Program-made: the position numbers and the translations under genes
The notes under the pieces: generated by a model
What the model saw: only the letters and a program-made list of their open reading frames with translations
Database searches by the model: none
Told to the model about the DNA's origin: nothing
Assembly (NCBI GenBank): GCA_963693315.1
Contig: OY856187.1
Span: forward strand, 118,216,536-118,280,535
From: Diogma glabrata
Lineage: Eukaryota > Arthropoda > Insecta > Diptera > Cylindrotomidae
Reading direction: 5' to 3'
DNA length: 64,000 nucleotides
Shown here: positions 48,966 to 62,489 of the stretch, one piece after another
Layout of the letters: every line of letters begins with the position of its first letter
Numbering within the stretch: the first letter of the stretch is position 1

Positions 48966-51835
48966 TTAATACAAATGAGCATTATTATTATAAGCCCGCA
49001 AGTAATTTTTAACTAATTTTAATTTGCTGAAACTCCTCTCACATGAAGCCACTAATACGCAAATAGTCATAAATAACTTTAGTGCGACCGTAAGATTCGG
49101 AAGAAATTCTAAAAAATCCCATTCTACGATGAATTTCAAAAAGTCTAGGTACACCCAGTTAGAAACTGTAACATTGGCCGCTTTTAAATGCCTCCTCACC
49201 CTTTGTATCTCTATGAGGAGTTCTGTTGCCAATACCGCATCATAAAAACCAGTAAATTTTGATACCGATAATTTTAACTCTTCACTGTTCGCCAAAAGCT
49301 AAGTGTTTGTCTGCACAACCTCGAACAAAGAAGCTAAATCTTGAACTGACTTCAGTCTAGTTCGGAGTTCAACACTGAATCGGTCAAGACATTCCAACAT
49401 GTCCTTTTTAAGTTGAGCTCTCAGTGTCAGTCCAACATCAGGTGCAAACTCACCACCCGTTCGTTTTTTGCGTTTTTATGATGAATTCGGCTTTCCATTG
49501 GAATGTCATAGTCCTCCGATTTTTTCGCAGCAAGATCTATTACCTCTTCTACAATGAGACTTCGTTATGAATTGACTCTATTTTTGTAGCTAATTGATCA
49601 ATATTCAAGCCCGTGCTTTGCAATCCAATCTGAGCACAGATATTATTTCTCTTAGAATATCATTCCAAAACAAAAGATAGCAAAGAAACGAAAAATCACA
49701 TGCTGCATTGATAAGGTTCTGTGCAGCGCCTCTAGTGTCTACATTTTCTTGTTGATCACTTAACTTCTCAATTTCAGCCACAATCCCATCAAAGTTTTCG
49801 GCCAATACTTTTACTGCAGCATAATGAGCACTCCAATGCGCTGTTAAGAGTATTTTAACAGTTGCTTTGTTGTGTTTAGCAAGTACTTCCCAGCGGCTAG
49901 TCGAAGCAGAAAAACATGTAAAAATGGCTTCCACTAACGAGTGTTGGCCGTATAAATTAATTGAATGATCTTTACAGCCCACAAAAATTGCTTTGTTATT
50001 TTTTGCTTTAATAATAGCTTGCACTTCTCCATGTATACTACTCATAACAGCTGCATTATCATAACCTTTGGGAGCGACAATTCATAACATCTATACCATC
50101 ATTTTCAAGATTTTTACACTGAAAAAAACATGTCCTATTTCCAATCGAAATGCAGTTGTCTCAACCTCACCGTGCGGGCAGATATGGCGAATCGAAATAC
50201 GAGATTGATTCAACAACCGTACAATGATAAGCCGATGCAGTTGAGACAATCACATGAAATATTTATGTGAAAATAAAATATAGTTCAATTAATCTCAAAT
50301 ACTTAAATTTTAAAATGAAAAATTCATGATATAAGGCCAAAGAAATATGTTTTCATGGAAATAGTTATTAACTTTATTCAACTACTGTTATATTGGATAG
50401 CACTTTATATTTTAATTACACCTCATTCTGTTATCAGGAAAATGTTACTGAGTACTGAGTAGTTGTCCCAATCACAGTGAAATTGTTTGTAAATATCTTT
50501 TCTTTGCATGAATATAATAAACTGCCATCTTCGAGATGAGGTTATCATTACTTCAATTTTTTTTTCATTGTAAGAATTTCATCGCTTAAATCAGCGGCTT
50601 TTTTCCACGTAAAGGAAAAAATCCAAGGAATACTTCCTTGATTTCCACTTTACTACCATCAATTTTCACATAACGAATCACTTCTGACATTTGATCAATA
50701 TGTGAAATGTCAGGTGTGCTATCAAACATAATTCCAAAATATTTAACCGATTTAATTTCGTTGACAAGCTTAAACTTTACGTGGATCGCTAAAACATTTA
50801 TGAACTCATTTTGTATATCTGGTGACAAATATGATACTTTTGGTGATTTACCATGCTCCAAATTCAAAATGTGTTCTTTTAACACTACATCATACATTGA
50901 CAATAGTTTGGTTAGTTCTAAGAAATTGCCTTTATTTGAAGAACTTTGTCCTTCATCATGTCCATGAAATGCTGGGTTTTGTTTAGATAAAAACAAAGTT
51001 ATATCCAATAATCTTGATAAAAGATGTTTCTACTTCTGTTTTTTATTATATATTAATTGCAAGGCTGCGTCTCGTATCGTTTTATGAATTTTTAACCTCA
51101 TTTCCAAAGTTTTCCACTTTTCAAAATTCTCCAGATGTTCATTTGAAGTTTCATGCTCGGCCACTTTGGGATTTAGTTTCCACCGCTTCTGATATCCAGT
51201 AGTAAATGTTGATTTTGTATTATTATTATTGGTGACAGCAAATACACGACAACAGAAGCAATACAGGACGCAAGTTATTATTTACAGGAGAATAAACAAT
51301 CCATGGCCGTAGAATTTTTTCACCATTATTCATCATTTTATAAAACCATTCTTTAGAAAGATGGCGAACATCACCTTTTATGTCTAACCCGTGTCTAGAT
51401 ACAGTAACAAACGACCCTTCTCTATTTTGAAAATGTTCACTTTCTTTTTTTATGATTTCAATGCGAACATTACAAGAGACGAGTATATTCCAATGTGATA
51501 CATCTCTTAAGTCCTGAAGTGATTCACCCATGCAAATACTGTCTTCGATAGTAGAAGCATTAGCGGCATTATCACTGTCATTTTCATTATTCCTTTCTAA
51601 TTCGTCATCATAGGTTATCATTATTAATTCTGTATTGTTGCTGTTACTTTCCGAAGATGAGCCAATATTCTCTGACACATTCGTTGCGTCAACGTGATAA
51701 TCAGTTTCTTTTGATGAACCTAGGATATCATCGGTTTTTGTAACATATTTATAGATTTGGTCTTTCTCTGCTGGAACCAACCTTTTCTTTTAAATTCTTC
51801 CTTTCTCCTTAAAGGAGATGAACTCCTCGTGGCAT
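48966..51835 (-). pseudogene. hAT transposase (zinc-finger MYM/TTF-type), broken, copy 2
   Basis: Same set of pieces as at 7603-10448, read on the minus strand. The acidic N-terminus at 51226-51780 runs further here than in copy 1, through SKEWFYKMMNNGEKILRPW, because copy 1 has an extra shift near 8000. Next come the TTF-like region, the KYFGIMFDSTPDISHIDQMS block at 50690-50770, KDHSINLYGQHS at 49945-49985, and SCERSFSKLKLVKNYLR near the end. It is interrupted at 50117-50570 by the MITE. The region after 49605 is decayed until 49295. Confidence 0.88.
50117..50570. mobile_element. 454-bp MITE inside hAT transposase, copy 2
   Basis: Same insertion as 8844-9297, at the same site, flanked by TA. 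One end is CATTG instead of CAGTG (50566-50570). Confidence 0.88.
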
Positions 51836-52159
51836 ATTTATTTTTTGGGATATTTGCTAAACGAAATCTAAAAAAATATTTTTAACTATAGTATAGGTAT
51901 CAGCAAAGCATTAATTCTAAATATATTTGTAGGATACATAATAGGTACATAGTTCATAATAAGTACACTGTGTTAACGACTAAATACACCGCCAAGAAAA
52001 TTAATTTATTTAAATTTCCTTGTAACAACTTATATTAAATAATATTTAATAAAATGGAATTTACAAATCATAGCCTAATATTATAAGGAACTATTTAAAA
52101 AAATATATAAGTATGAAATCCTAAAAGATATTTTATATTAAGAATTGAAACCAAAATTA

Positions 52160-52500
52160 AATATCCAATTAGAATCATGCTCAATAATTTACAAAATTGA
52201 ATGTGATTTTTGTGAAAAATTTTACATCGGGAAAACCGGAAAATGTTTTAAAGACTGATTTAAGGAATACCTTCCTAAGAAGAAAAATAAAAAAAATTTA
52301 AAGTTTATTTTTGCAAACCATTTACATAGTTAATAACAATAGCTACACCACTTTTAAAAAAAAATTGAAGGCTTTACATTTATGTAGCCAAGGATCTTTA
52401 AAAGAATCACTTGATGAGTTTGAAATTTCCAAGGGATTTAAAACCCAACAAAATGTAATTTTAAATGATAAACTTTCATTTAATTCAAATATATAAATAT
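52160..52500 (+). pseudogene. GIY-YIG (PLE-type) fragment captured inside hAT copy 2
   Basis: Matches 6945-7330. The frame IIYKIECDFCEKFYIGKTGK is intact for about 30 residues, followed by a stop in place of an expected Arg codon, then a decayed tail. Orientation is opposite to the hAT transposase gene. Confidence 0.75.
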
Positions 52501-53174
52501 ATAAAACGAGTATGAGTATGTATCAACCTACAAAAATTTGCAAAACTGCAGTAATTGCATAACTGCCATTTTATTCCACAGTAATTATTTTTGTGTCCAT
52601 TGAAAAACGATCTATTTCAATTTATTCTTTGAGTTTCAAGATAAAAGAAAAAAATTATTTTGAGATCATTTACAAACACGGTAATTTGATTGTTTGTTAG
52701 TTTCCTTAGGTGTTTGCAATTAATTTGTTTGAAATGTAAAACATATATTAGGTAGATTAGGTTAAGCGGATATTTTAGAAATAATTTTGGAATAGAGACA
52801 TTGTAACTCAAGGGTGCCACCCTATCGACAAAGGGTGCCACATTATCGACGTAAACCACTTTTCCTATACATTATCCAGCATATGTGTTTTCAGACCTGG
52901 TCATTAAATAATCATGCTTGCATACTAAATAATATATCGTAAAAAACGGTCAATATGGTATCTATAGGAATATTCAAAGCTATTGAGTAATTGTGGTGAT
53001 GGGATTCAATGCTCAACATGTTGATTCGATTAATATTGTTAAAATTTTATTTCACGTAATAACTCAAAAATTTTAAAAAGTAGAATAGATTCTTTTTGAA
53101 CCAATAACACATTTATAGGACACATTTATAAGTTATCACAATTTATAAATTAAAATTATATGGATAACCTGGTT

Positions 53175-54112
53175 AAAATGGTTTCTAAGTGATTTATCGT
53201 TGAAAACATGTGATGGTTTGTTTAAGTTTTTTACGTTCGGGTGTCACCCCAAAACGGTTTCGAAGTGATTTATCGTTGAAAACATGTGATGGTTTGTTTA
53301 ATTTTTTTACGTTCGGGTGTCACCCCAAAACGGTTTCGAAGTGATTTATCGTTGAAAACATTGTGATGGTTTGTTTAAGTTGTTTACGTTCGGGTGTCAC
53401 CCCAAAACGGTTTCGAAGTGATTTATCGTTGAAAACATTGTGATGGTTTGTTTAAGTTTTTTACGTTCGGGTGTCACCCCAAAACGGTTTCGAAGTGATT
53501 TATCATTGAAAACATTGTGATGGTTTGTTTAAGTTGTTTACGTTCGAGTGTCACCCCAAAACGGTTTCGAAGTGATTTATCGTTGAAAACATTGTGATGG
53601 TTTGTTTAAGTTTTTTACGTTCGGGTGTCACCCCAAAACGGTTTCGAAGTGATTTATTATTGAAAACATTGTGGTGGTTTGTTTAAGTTGTTTACGTTTG
53701 GGTGTCACCCCAAAACGGTTTCGAAGTGATTTATCGTTGAAAACATTGTGATGGTTTGTTTAAGTTTTTTACGTTCGGGTGTCACCCCAAAACGCTTTCG
53801 AAGTGATTTATCATTGAAAACATTGTGATGGTTTGTTTAAGTTGTTTACGTTCGAGTGTCACCCCAAAACGGTTTCGAAGTGATATATCGTTGAAAACAT
53901 TGTGATGATTTGTTTAAGTTTTTTACGTTCGGGTGTCACCCCAAAACGGTTTCGAAGTGATTTATTATTGAAAACATTGTGATGGTTTGTTTAAGTTGTT
54001 TACGTTCGGGTGTCACCCCAAAACGGTTTCGAAGTGATTTATCGTTGAAAACATTGTGATGGTTTGTTTAAGTTTTTTACGTTCGGGTGTCACCCCAAAA
54101 CGGGTGACACCC
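53175..54112 (-). repeat. 77-bp minisatellite in hAT copy 2
   Basis: About 12 units of the 77-bp repeat seen at 6195-6635, again with alternating unit types (TAAGTTTTTTACG and TAAGTTGTTTACG). Copy 1 has about 6 units. Confidence 0.95.
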
Positions 54113-54165
54113 GGGGCGGACCGCCCCCCCCCGCCCCCCCCCCTAGCTACGCCTCTGTATGTATG

Positions 54166-56126
54166 TATCCACAGAATAATATAGTGGTTTGATACAGTTC
54201 TTATTCTACATTGGTTTATGTCTATTTTATTATTCGTGAGAACAAGTTGTATATGTACTTCATGAATTAATGGTGGAAACCGTACCAGTGAATATTATTA
54301 TCCCTCGCTTCTGACTGAAATGTAAAACAACAGTGATGATTCAGATCATTCAGTGATCAGTTTTTTTTATAATTCGCTAGTGAAGTTAACAGAGATGTGT
54401 ATAATGCAAATACTTTTGTATGTTTGTTTGCCAAAGTATTTTGATAAAAGTAAACAAATTGTTTCAAATAAAAATTCAAGTTACTTTTCTGAACATGATA
54501 TACGTTTTTACTGTCATCACATTATAATAAAAATAGTAAAGTGAAGAATCGACATGAATTCGATGATTAGGCCGGTACAAAAATCCAACAATTTTTTTTA
54601 AACACAACTTTGCACAATAACACCGTAAAACATGATCAAACGTCAGTAACAAATATTTTATCCTATATAATATTTGTAATAAGTGGTTCACCTGTTTCTA
54701 TATTTTATAATACATTTTTTTTTCTTAAATTTTTTTCTTCCAAGACGATTTTTTGTTGTTGTTGCTGATGTTATATATTTAATTTTTTTTCTTATAATAT
54801 TATTCAGTTTTTTGTTTGTTCTGCTGTTTGTTGTTTAACAGATTTATTTACATTTAACGTTAAGATGTGTATTTCCAGAAGCTAAATTATGTTAGACTTG
54901 TAGATATGATGATGATGATGATCATGACGATGAAAAATAATAATAAAAAAATAATTGAAATAAAACAACAACAAATTAATGTTTACAGGAAAGATATTGT
55001 TTGTGCTACTGACAGAATGTTTTTTATTTTGGTTTTCTGTGGTTAGTTGAAAGTAAATGATCTTTAAATAATAAAATTATATTAAGGGCTAAATAAGGCC
55101 TCCATGTTTACCTGGTTATAACACGTATACCGAAACAGTGATGTAGAAGAATTGTTTATAAGAAAACGTCTTTACTGATATTGCCAATCGTCATTATAGT
55201 TCTAGTAGCCTAAAGGTTATGATAGCATGTCAGTTTGTGCATTATAACATTTTGAATAAAATTACGTTATTCTTGTCTTATAATATAATAGCTAAAAAAA
55301 ATTATAAACAAAAAATAGCAAAATTTAATGAAACGTAAAGAACAGAAAAAAATGTATTCTAGATGTCCGGATTTATGGTTGAGTTAGTTTGTGCTCAAAA
55401 GTTTTAATTGTTCTTGAGAAAATATCAGCTTTAGAAAATCTTGATGAAAGGAAATGAGAATTTATTAGAAAATTAAAAAAAAAATACACAATTGCTTAAT
55501 TCTTTCGTGGATTAGTTGATTCTGTTGAAGAATATTGAAAACCCAACTTTAATGACAGCAAAAACTCTGAAAAATATCATGTGAATGTATAGTTTTTACA
55601 ATATCTTATACGAAGGTGTATATATTCTTATAAGTACCGTTACTTGTTTTTCATTATTTTTTAAATGAAACTTTACCTTGACTCGCGTGTTTGGCAAACC
55701 CAGCTAAAACCTAAAACGCACAGCCGATCTACTCGTAATAAAGTGGTCTGAACCGGTGCTGCGCATATACACTATAACGGATTTAGGTTTTACCATTTCG
55801 AACTTAACCATTTGCCACATTTCGAACCCAATAGATAGTTTTCATTATGAGTCAAAAAACTATTAACGCTGCTTCCGCAAGGCCATGTTCTGCTCCACAC
55901 TATTTTTTGATCTTATATCGACGAACTGTGGCCAATCACAATTAACACAATGAATAAATAGTTTTGCAGAAAATTAAATTTATATATAGTTAATCTTTTG
56001 AGATTCCAAACTTAGAATTAATATAGTTTTATATTTCTTAGATATAATTAATAGTCTTTGGTGCATTAACACCAAAACGCGAAACGAAATACTCCTTGAT
56101 TATATTTTGGGCTCAAAATTGTGTAT
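54166..56126. other. Unassigned AT-rich sequence
   Basis: No coding family or paired repeat seen. It has simple repeats: a GTT run near 54754-54770, a GAT run at 54906-54922, and poly-T tracts. It looks like ordinary fly intergenic or intronic DNA. Confidence 0.4.
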
Positions 56127-56410
56127 CTATAATTTCAAACATGTGCATTTCTTTTCTGACAGCTGGAATACCTTTAAAACTATTCCGAGTAGCTCTCCAC
56201 GACTAATGGTGCCTGACTTTCTTTTACAGGACTGAATGCCATCACTCAAAAAAAAATCAACAAAACTATTCGTCAAATTAAAAAAAAAGTTGGTCAGTGC
56301 GCATAAAATTCGCTCGCCGAGGGTTCCGTGAATGTAGAAGAACAAACTGACAAAAATTATTTACATAAAGTTGTGTTATAGAGTTTTTATATTACCAGAC
56401 CATAGGCACA
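56127..56410 (+). pseudogene. Transposase relic related to 40827-40940
   Basis: On the plus strand, with stops, it reads SSPRLMVPDFLLQDWNAITQ, KKINKTIRQIKKKVGQ, then NSLAEGSVNVEEQTDKN and SFYITRP. The second half matches the minus strand of 40827-40935. The first half extends further upstream than the other copy. It is probably an N-terminal remnant of the Tc1/IS630-like family at 39.4-41.3 kb. Confidence 0.45.
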
Positions 56411-56591
56411 TAAAAATGATTTTTTCCACTTAAATGTCAGTAGCGATGTCACTTGGAAATTGATCCAAATTATACACAACATCTGCTACATCTCGTTAAA
56501 TATTAGCAAAAGCCTAAACTGCTTTTAAGTATTGAATAAGAAACTCGTATCGGTGAGAAGAAGATGACTAGTCTTCACTTGTGTCTATTGA

Positions 56592-57440
56592 TACTAGAAT
56601 GTCTAGAGTATAACAAAACAGTGATCACCAGAGTAATTAATTGACTAAACCTGAATCTATTAAATATATGTTTATGTAATTTTTTTTGTTTTTTTTTCAT
56701 ACTTCGCTAGAGTTGTAACCTAATTTTTGGTTTATATTCATTAGCGTTGACATTTTTTGGTAGAGTTTATTTAGTCGGCTAGCCCTGATGAGAATGATAA
56801 ACTTTTTTAAAGTTTAAAATTTTCTCATTGGTTCGAAACTAGATCGCTCGAAAATTGTATGGATTGCAAAAAGTTTCATAATTTGCACCATAATTTTTTA
56901 GATTCAGTTCTTATATTATTCTTGATTGGAGATTTTCCATCGGGGTGATGTTATATCACAAATAATTTACTGGATTAATTGTTGATCATGTGTCAATAGA
57001 CACAAGTGAAGACTAGTCATCTTATTCTCACCGATACGAGTTTGTTATTCAATACTAGAATGTCTAGAGTATAACAAAACAGTGATCACCAGAGAAATTA
57101 ATTGACTAAACCTGAATCTATTAAATATATGTTTATGTAAATTTTTTTGTTTTTTTATACTTCGATAGAGTTGTAACCTAATTTTTGGTTTATATTCATT
57201 AGCGTTGACATTTTTTTGTAGAGTTTATCTAGTCGGCTAGCCCTGATGAGAATGATAAACTTTTTTAAAGCTTAAAATTTTCTCATTGGTTCGAAACTAG
57301 ATCGCTCGAAAATTGTATGGATTGCAAAAAGTTTCATAATTTGCACCATAATTTTTTAGATTCAGTTCTTATATTATTCTTGATGGGAGATTTTCCATCG
57401 GGGTGATGTAATATCACAAATAATTAACTGAATTAATTAA
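56592..57440. repeat. Direct duplication (about 390 bp) with an inverted junction
   Basis: 56592-56980 and 57053-57440 are direct copies, both containing GTCTAGAGTATAACAAAACA and GGCTAGCCCTGATGAGAATG. Between them, 56990-57052 is the reverse complement of 56533-56592, the segment just before the first copy. Confidence 0.85.
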
Positions 57441-57879
57441 AGAATTGTGTATTATAAACAATAAAAACATTTTCTTCAATTAAAACAATAATCTTTATTG
57501 TTTTAATTGATAAATCAAATTTCTTAATAAAAAACCCCTGATGATAAAAAACGCCCTTCTCATACAATCAACCAAGTTCAATTAAACGAAATAAGAGAAT
57601 TTAAATTAAAATTTGATTTTTGAACAAAACTTATCAAAGCAATTGTGATTATAATTTGAAAATAATTTTAATAAAATCAAAACAATTTGACAAATTGGAA
57701 TCATACCAATTGAATAATGATAATTTTTTTATACGAAAATTTTCATTAGACAATAGGTTAAGTTCATTAGGCTATAGGTTAGAAAACAATACAATAATAC
57801 ATACTATTATTATCGAAAAGACATACAAATAAAGCTGATATAATTAAATGGAAAAGAATAAACAATATTTTTTTTTAAG

Positions 57880-58625
57880 GCGTTTATGCTCCATGTAGGA
57901 GCGTTGCCAGGCTAATCAGCTTTGAATATTCACCACGGTCATTCGGTCATAATTACCATGGCAGCCGATTTTTGAAGGTCATTTATTACGTCAACCTCCT
58001 ATTGTAGTCGTGGTCTACCTCGCGGTCGCCCACTCCCTGGGGTACTAATGTTCATTTTTCTAATCATTCCAGACTGTGAATCGGCTCGTAGAACATGCCC
58101 AAACAAGCAATTCTATTAGAACGGATACAACCTATTATATCAGACCCTCAAGAAGGTCTCTGATCTCAAAGTTATAACGGGTTCTATACTCTCCATCGTC
58201 TGTCTTAAGTGGAGCAAAATGTGGCGTAGGATCTTACGCTCAAATACAGATAAATGCGATTCGTCGTTTTGTGTAAGGGTCCACGTTTGTGACCCATACA
58301 TCACAACCGGTCTAATCAATGTCTTGTATAACTTGAACTTGGTGTTAGTTGATACATACGGTGATCCAAGGAGAGGTTTAATTGAGTAGAAAGTTCGATT
58401 ACCTGCAGCGATTTGAGTTTTTATATCTGTAAGTATGCTGTTGTTTGAGTCAAGCATTGATCCCAAATATTTAAAAGATTCAACTCCCTCAATTCGTTCA
58501 TCGCCGCACATCAAATCTTTCTTCTCAGCCTCTCTTGAAACATTCATATGTTTGGTTTTATTGTAGTTAATTTGCAAACCAATTATTCTAGCACCACTCT
58601 CAAGCGACTTGAAAGTCTCACTCAT
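57880..58625 (-). pseudogene. Non-LTR retrotransposon reverse transcriptase, 3' fragment
   Basis: The minus frame contains the late RT region: GARIIGLQINYNKTKHM, ESFKYLGSMLDSNNSI, KLYKTLIRPVVMYGSQTWTL and LSVFERKILRHI. After the stop at 58140 it continues in broken form as STPGSGRPRGRPRLQ, the usual end region of these proteins. It is 5'-truncated near 58625. The minus frame continues upstream to 58769 through unrelated sequence. The clade is uncertain. Confidence 0.85.
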
Positions 58626-58779
58626 AACATAAAACAATATATTAGTGTTACGAATTAATTGTTTTCTGTTACACACTTGCACATCATCTAAACATTTGTT
58701 TGTTTTTAGTATGACTATTCGGCGAAAGTTTAAAAAAATTATTTCTTGTTTTTCCCTAAACAATTTCAAATTTTACAAT

Positions 58780-60595
58780 CTGTAAAATAATCTTTATTTT
58801 CAGTTAACCTATCACAGATCTTTCAATTACAAGAGAATACTGCATTGATCTCGTTGAAATTAATCAACATTTTTAATATACAAAGGAACGCAACCGTGAC
58901 TAACAAAAACAAATTCATTTTAAAGAAATGTGTACACCAAAAAACAGATGGTCGTAAATCTAAACGCAGTTTCCCCTAATATTTTGTAATACATATTAGA
59001 ATTTCTCATCACCACATTTATATAATTACTTTCCCATTAATCATCGTATCCGAGAACATAGGATCAATTCCCTTGTGAACAAGAAAAATTCAATTAAGCC
59101 AATTTTAGCTAGAAATATATTTCAAATGGAAATATCCCCTTAAAAGTGTTGATTTAAGAAAAGTTATTTGGAATCGTAACATACAAATAGTGATTGTGAA
59201 GGCAAAAGAAAACTTTAAACTTCAAACCGAACAATCGTTTGATAATGGGCTTATTTGGTAAATTTAATTATCGACACTTAATGAAACGTTTTAATTTTAT
59301 TTTACTTACTGCAATTTGCCTTACGCCATTATCAACAGCGAAAACTTTTTTGTATCGCTCTTAAGAAATGCATTGAGCAAAATAAAATTAAATAAATAAG
59401 CGAAATAACAACAAGTATTTGTCAATTTTGAATTCATATATTTATTTGGCTTTAAATCGTAAATTTAAAAGAACAATTGCAAAAGACTTGCCGTGCGAAT
59501 GTAACGACCGGCCCTATACAAATTATAAATTTCATCAAAACAACAACGCTCTAAAATTCGATAATACATTGAATTATTTCTAATAATATTCATTATCAAC
59601 GTAAAAGTCAAACCACAAAGAAGAAGATAGACCAGTGTGAGTGCAACAATTCAATCAATAAATGTTTAAATACTGTTTTAGTTACATTTTTGAAGGAGAG
59701 AAAAATATGGCATATTCTTGCAAATAGCAAGTTGATTGATTTGTTACCTTACATAAGCTGTTAGATATGTTTCTGAGTTTTTATGCAATTATATGATTCG
59801 CTAACCCTAATAGACGGGTTGTACTTATTTGTTTATCTCAACGATGGGGAGGGAGATGGCATCGTATTTTTGCTCCAAAATGGATTAATTGTAGTCTTCT
59901 TTGACTTTCGCGTTTGTATGTGTATTATAGAGGAATGACATTTGTAAAATCTTGTTTTACTGATTTCTCCTTTAAGCTGAAACCGATTTATTTTTTAAAT
60001 GATGTGGAGGGGAAAGAAATAATTTTTTGTGATGGTGATGGATGTGTTTTTATGCGATAGAAACAAATATAAAAACCTTCGCTATAAAATAATTATCTAA
60101 TTGTTTAATCGGCAGATTATGATTTTGAACATTAAAGTAATCACATGGTGGGTTAATACAATGTTTTTAAAATTCAATGAAAAAAACATCTTGTGTGAAT
60201 AAATATATATGTATATTTGTATTAAAGCATTGATTTTTGCTGATAGTTTTGGCTACTAAAGATCAAGAGTTCTTGCAATAAATTTTTGAATTAAAGAGTT
60301 TTTATTTGAATCCGCAAATAATAAGTCTTTATAAAAAGATTAAACTTTGGTCGAAATAAAAAGAAGACATAAGACTACAGTTATTTGAGATATTTAAACG
60401 AATAAATACAAATAAAAAGGTCAAAATAAAAGTAAATTTTTCTTACGAGATCATTAATAAAAAGAGAATTCCATCTCAATTTAATTGATTTAAGATTTTG
60501 ATATTCGCTATATTGATTAGGACATTATTGTAAAGTTAAAGGATGCAGATAGTTTTGATGGATGTTTCACACATGGGACGAATTACATCTACAAG
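58780..60595. other. Unassigned AT-rich sequence
   Basis: No paired repeats and no coding signal recognised. Confidence 0.4.
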
Positions 60596-61075
60596 TAAAA
60601 GGTTAGCCTATCCTGTTTTCAGTCCATAAAAATGAGTGGTCGCAAATCTATGTGAGTAACATATAAACTGAAAGTTGGGACCAAAACCGTGCTGAAGTTT
60701 GAGCTTAATCAGGCAACGGATCTCGGAATGGCAGCATATTTTCGTTTTGCATTTAAAATTTGTGATTGTCAATTTATGACCAATTTTACGTAGTAAGCGT
60801 CATACTTTGATTTATTGCGATTAAATGGAAATCTAGAGCTTCCTGCCAGCATATTTTTTTATTTTGTTTTTGAACAAAAATTTCGCAAAATATGCAAGCG
60901 GTTAGCCCACCCTTTTTTAAATCCAGAAAAATGAGTAGTCGCATATCTTGAGTGACATATAAACTGAGAGACGGGACCACAACATGCACCGTGTAGAAGT
61001 TTGAGCTTAATCGAGAAGCGTTTTTAGTAATGGCAGCAAATTTTAATTTTGTATGTAAAGTTTGGGACTGTCGAT
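60596..61075. repeat. Two diverged tandem units, about 290 bp apart
   Basis: GAAGTTTGAGCTTAATC, AATGGCAGCA and GTCGCAAATCT-like words occur in the same order at 60596-60780 and 60888-61075. The units are clearly old copies of one sequence. Minus frames here are not a known protein. Confidence 0.7.
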
Positions 61076-62301
61076 TAGTGATGCACCGGATCCTAAAAAT
61101 ACAAAAAACCGGGTATCGGGTACCCTGCCTTTTTGTCATGATACCCGGGCGGGTGGGTGGTCCGGGTATTTGATTAAATTTTCATTTACTAACAACTGAG
61201 AATTCTGTAAATTTTTACCAAGTTGATGAAGGGTGAAGAGTGGAAAACAACCTTTAAGCTGGGTTTTAACTAGGGTAACTACCTCGCCGAGTTTGATCCG
61301 TGGTCTCCAAGTTGTAGACGTAATAATTTGCGGGCTCCATGTTTGACAAAAAACTCTCCGGATGAGACAAAATTTTACTTATTTCCATGCACCGCACAGA
61401 CATCCTTACCGATGTCTCGAGCATTTTTCCTAAGCTTCCATCTCATGTTACAGTCACTAATGATAGAAATTTATTAATCAATTCTATTAATTTGAGATCT
61501 ATAACGTATAATAGAATAGCTGTTAGGGTTATTGCGTTGAGTTACAATCCAACCAAAATCTAATGTTATCATTTATGCTACATTCAAGTTCAACATTCTA
61601 AAACCTTCCTATTAAGATAAACCATGAGGCACCAAACAAGGACGACTGGGTTAAATTAAACCTCTTACCACTGTTAATGAAAATAACATAAAATGGAACG
61701 TTCAACCTTGCTAAATCTACAATGTAAAACTAAGAATTCATGAGCCGGTGGAAACAAATTTGTCTATAGTTAAAACTTTAATTACATTCTATTGATCTAT
61801 AGGTCATTTATTTGCTCATGTATGGAATATTTTGTCATATTCGGGTAGGTGAGGTTCGTTCGTCAGTCAACAATGAAATATCTAGACTCTCGGCGATAAT
61901 GCTGAGTTAACTGATCAGCTCCACATGCGCAGTATAGTCGATTAACAAGAACTTCAGAATATCCATCCGTTTGCTTTTTAAATATCCCGTTGTAGAACAT
62001 ATTCATCTAGTTTTAACATGCGAACTGTGGACTGTGGACTTGTTTAATAACACCATTCACAGTTCGTATGATAAAACCCAGATATATTATGAGAGTGAAT
62101 TACGTTGATTTTTATTAATGATTTTTCTTATTATTTTATTTCAAAAGAATAAATAAAATTTATAAATTTAAGACTTTTTGAATTTTATTTTTACCCGGTA
62201 TCAGGTAATCAAAAAATTGTTGGTTCCGGGTAAACACCGGGTATTTCACAATTCGACTGGATAATAATCCAGTAATTTCCGGGTACTCGGTGTATCACTA
62301 C
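61076..62301. mobile_element. Probable hAT-like non-autonomous element
   Basis: It starts TAGTGATGCACCGGATCC and ends in the reverse of TAGTGATACACCGAGTACCC, an imperfect 18-20 bp TIR. Both ends are followed by CCGGGTA words. The interior is 1.2 kb without recognised coding. An 8-bp duplication is not evident, so the family call is tentative. Confidence 0.55.
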
Positions 62302-62489
62302 ATCACACGCTAGTATTGTCACAGTCCTGCATCTTCACATTGTAATAGATACAACTACAACATTTTTAAGCTTTAAATAATATTATAAATAATTTAATAA
62401 TTAAAAACCAAATATGTAGTAAAAATTTAACCAAAAAAAAAGATATAAATTTAAAAAAGGTTTTACGAAAAAATCAAAACGTAATTCAC

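Larger units (their letters stand above)
48851..54157 (-). mobile_element. hAT transposon copy 2, reversed
   Basis: Same element as 6141-10563, with the 8-bp duplication TATGTATG at 48843-48850 and 54158-54165. The TIRs CAGTGGCGTAGCTAGC and the reverse of CCTAGCTACGCCTCTG mark the ends. It is longer (5,307 bp), with about 12 minisatellite units and an extra segment at about 52805-53170 that copy 1 lacks. The transposase is broken as in copy 1. Confidence 0.93.

Noticed and set aside
50707..51202. Plus-strand ORFs across hAT copy 2, and minus-strand ORFs across copy 1 (8212-8707)
   Set aside because: They are antisense to the transposase pieces with recognisable motifs.
56820..56850. GGTTCGAAACTAG considered as a tRNA T-arm (also at 57289)
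   Set aside because: No matching acceptor, D-arm or anticodon stem could be built around it. No tRNA or rRNA was seen anywhere in the window.
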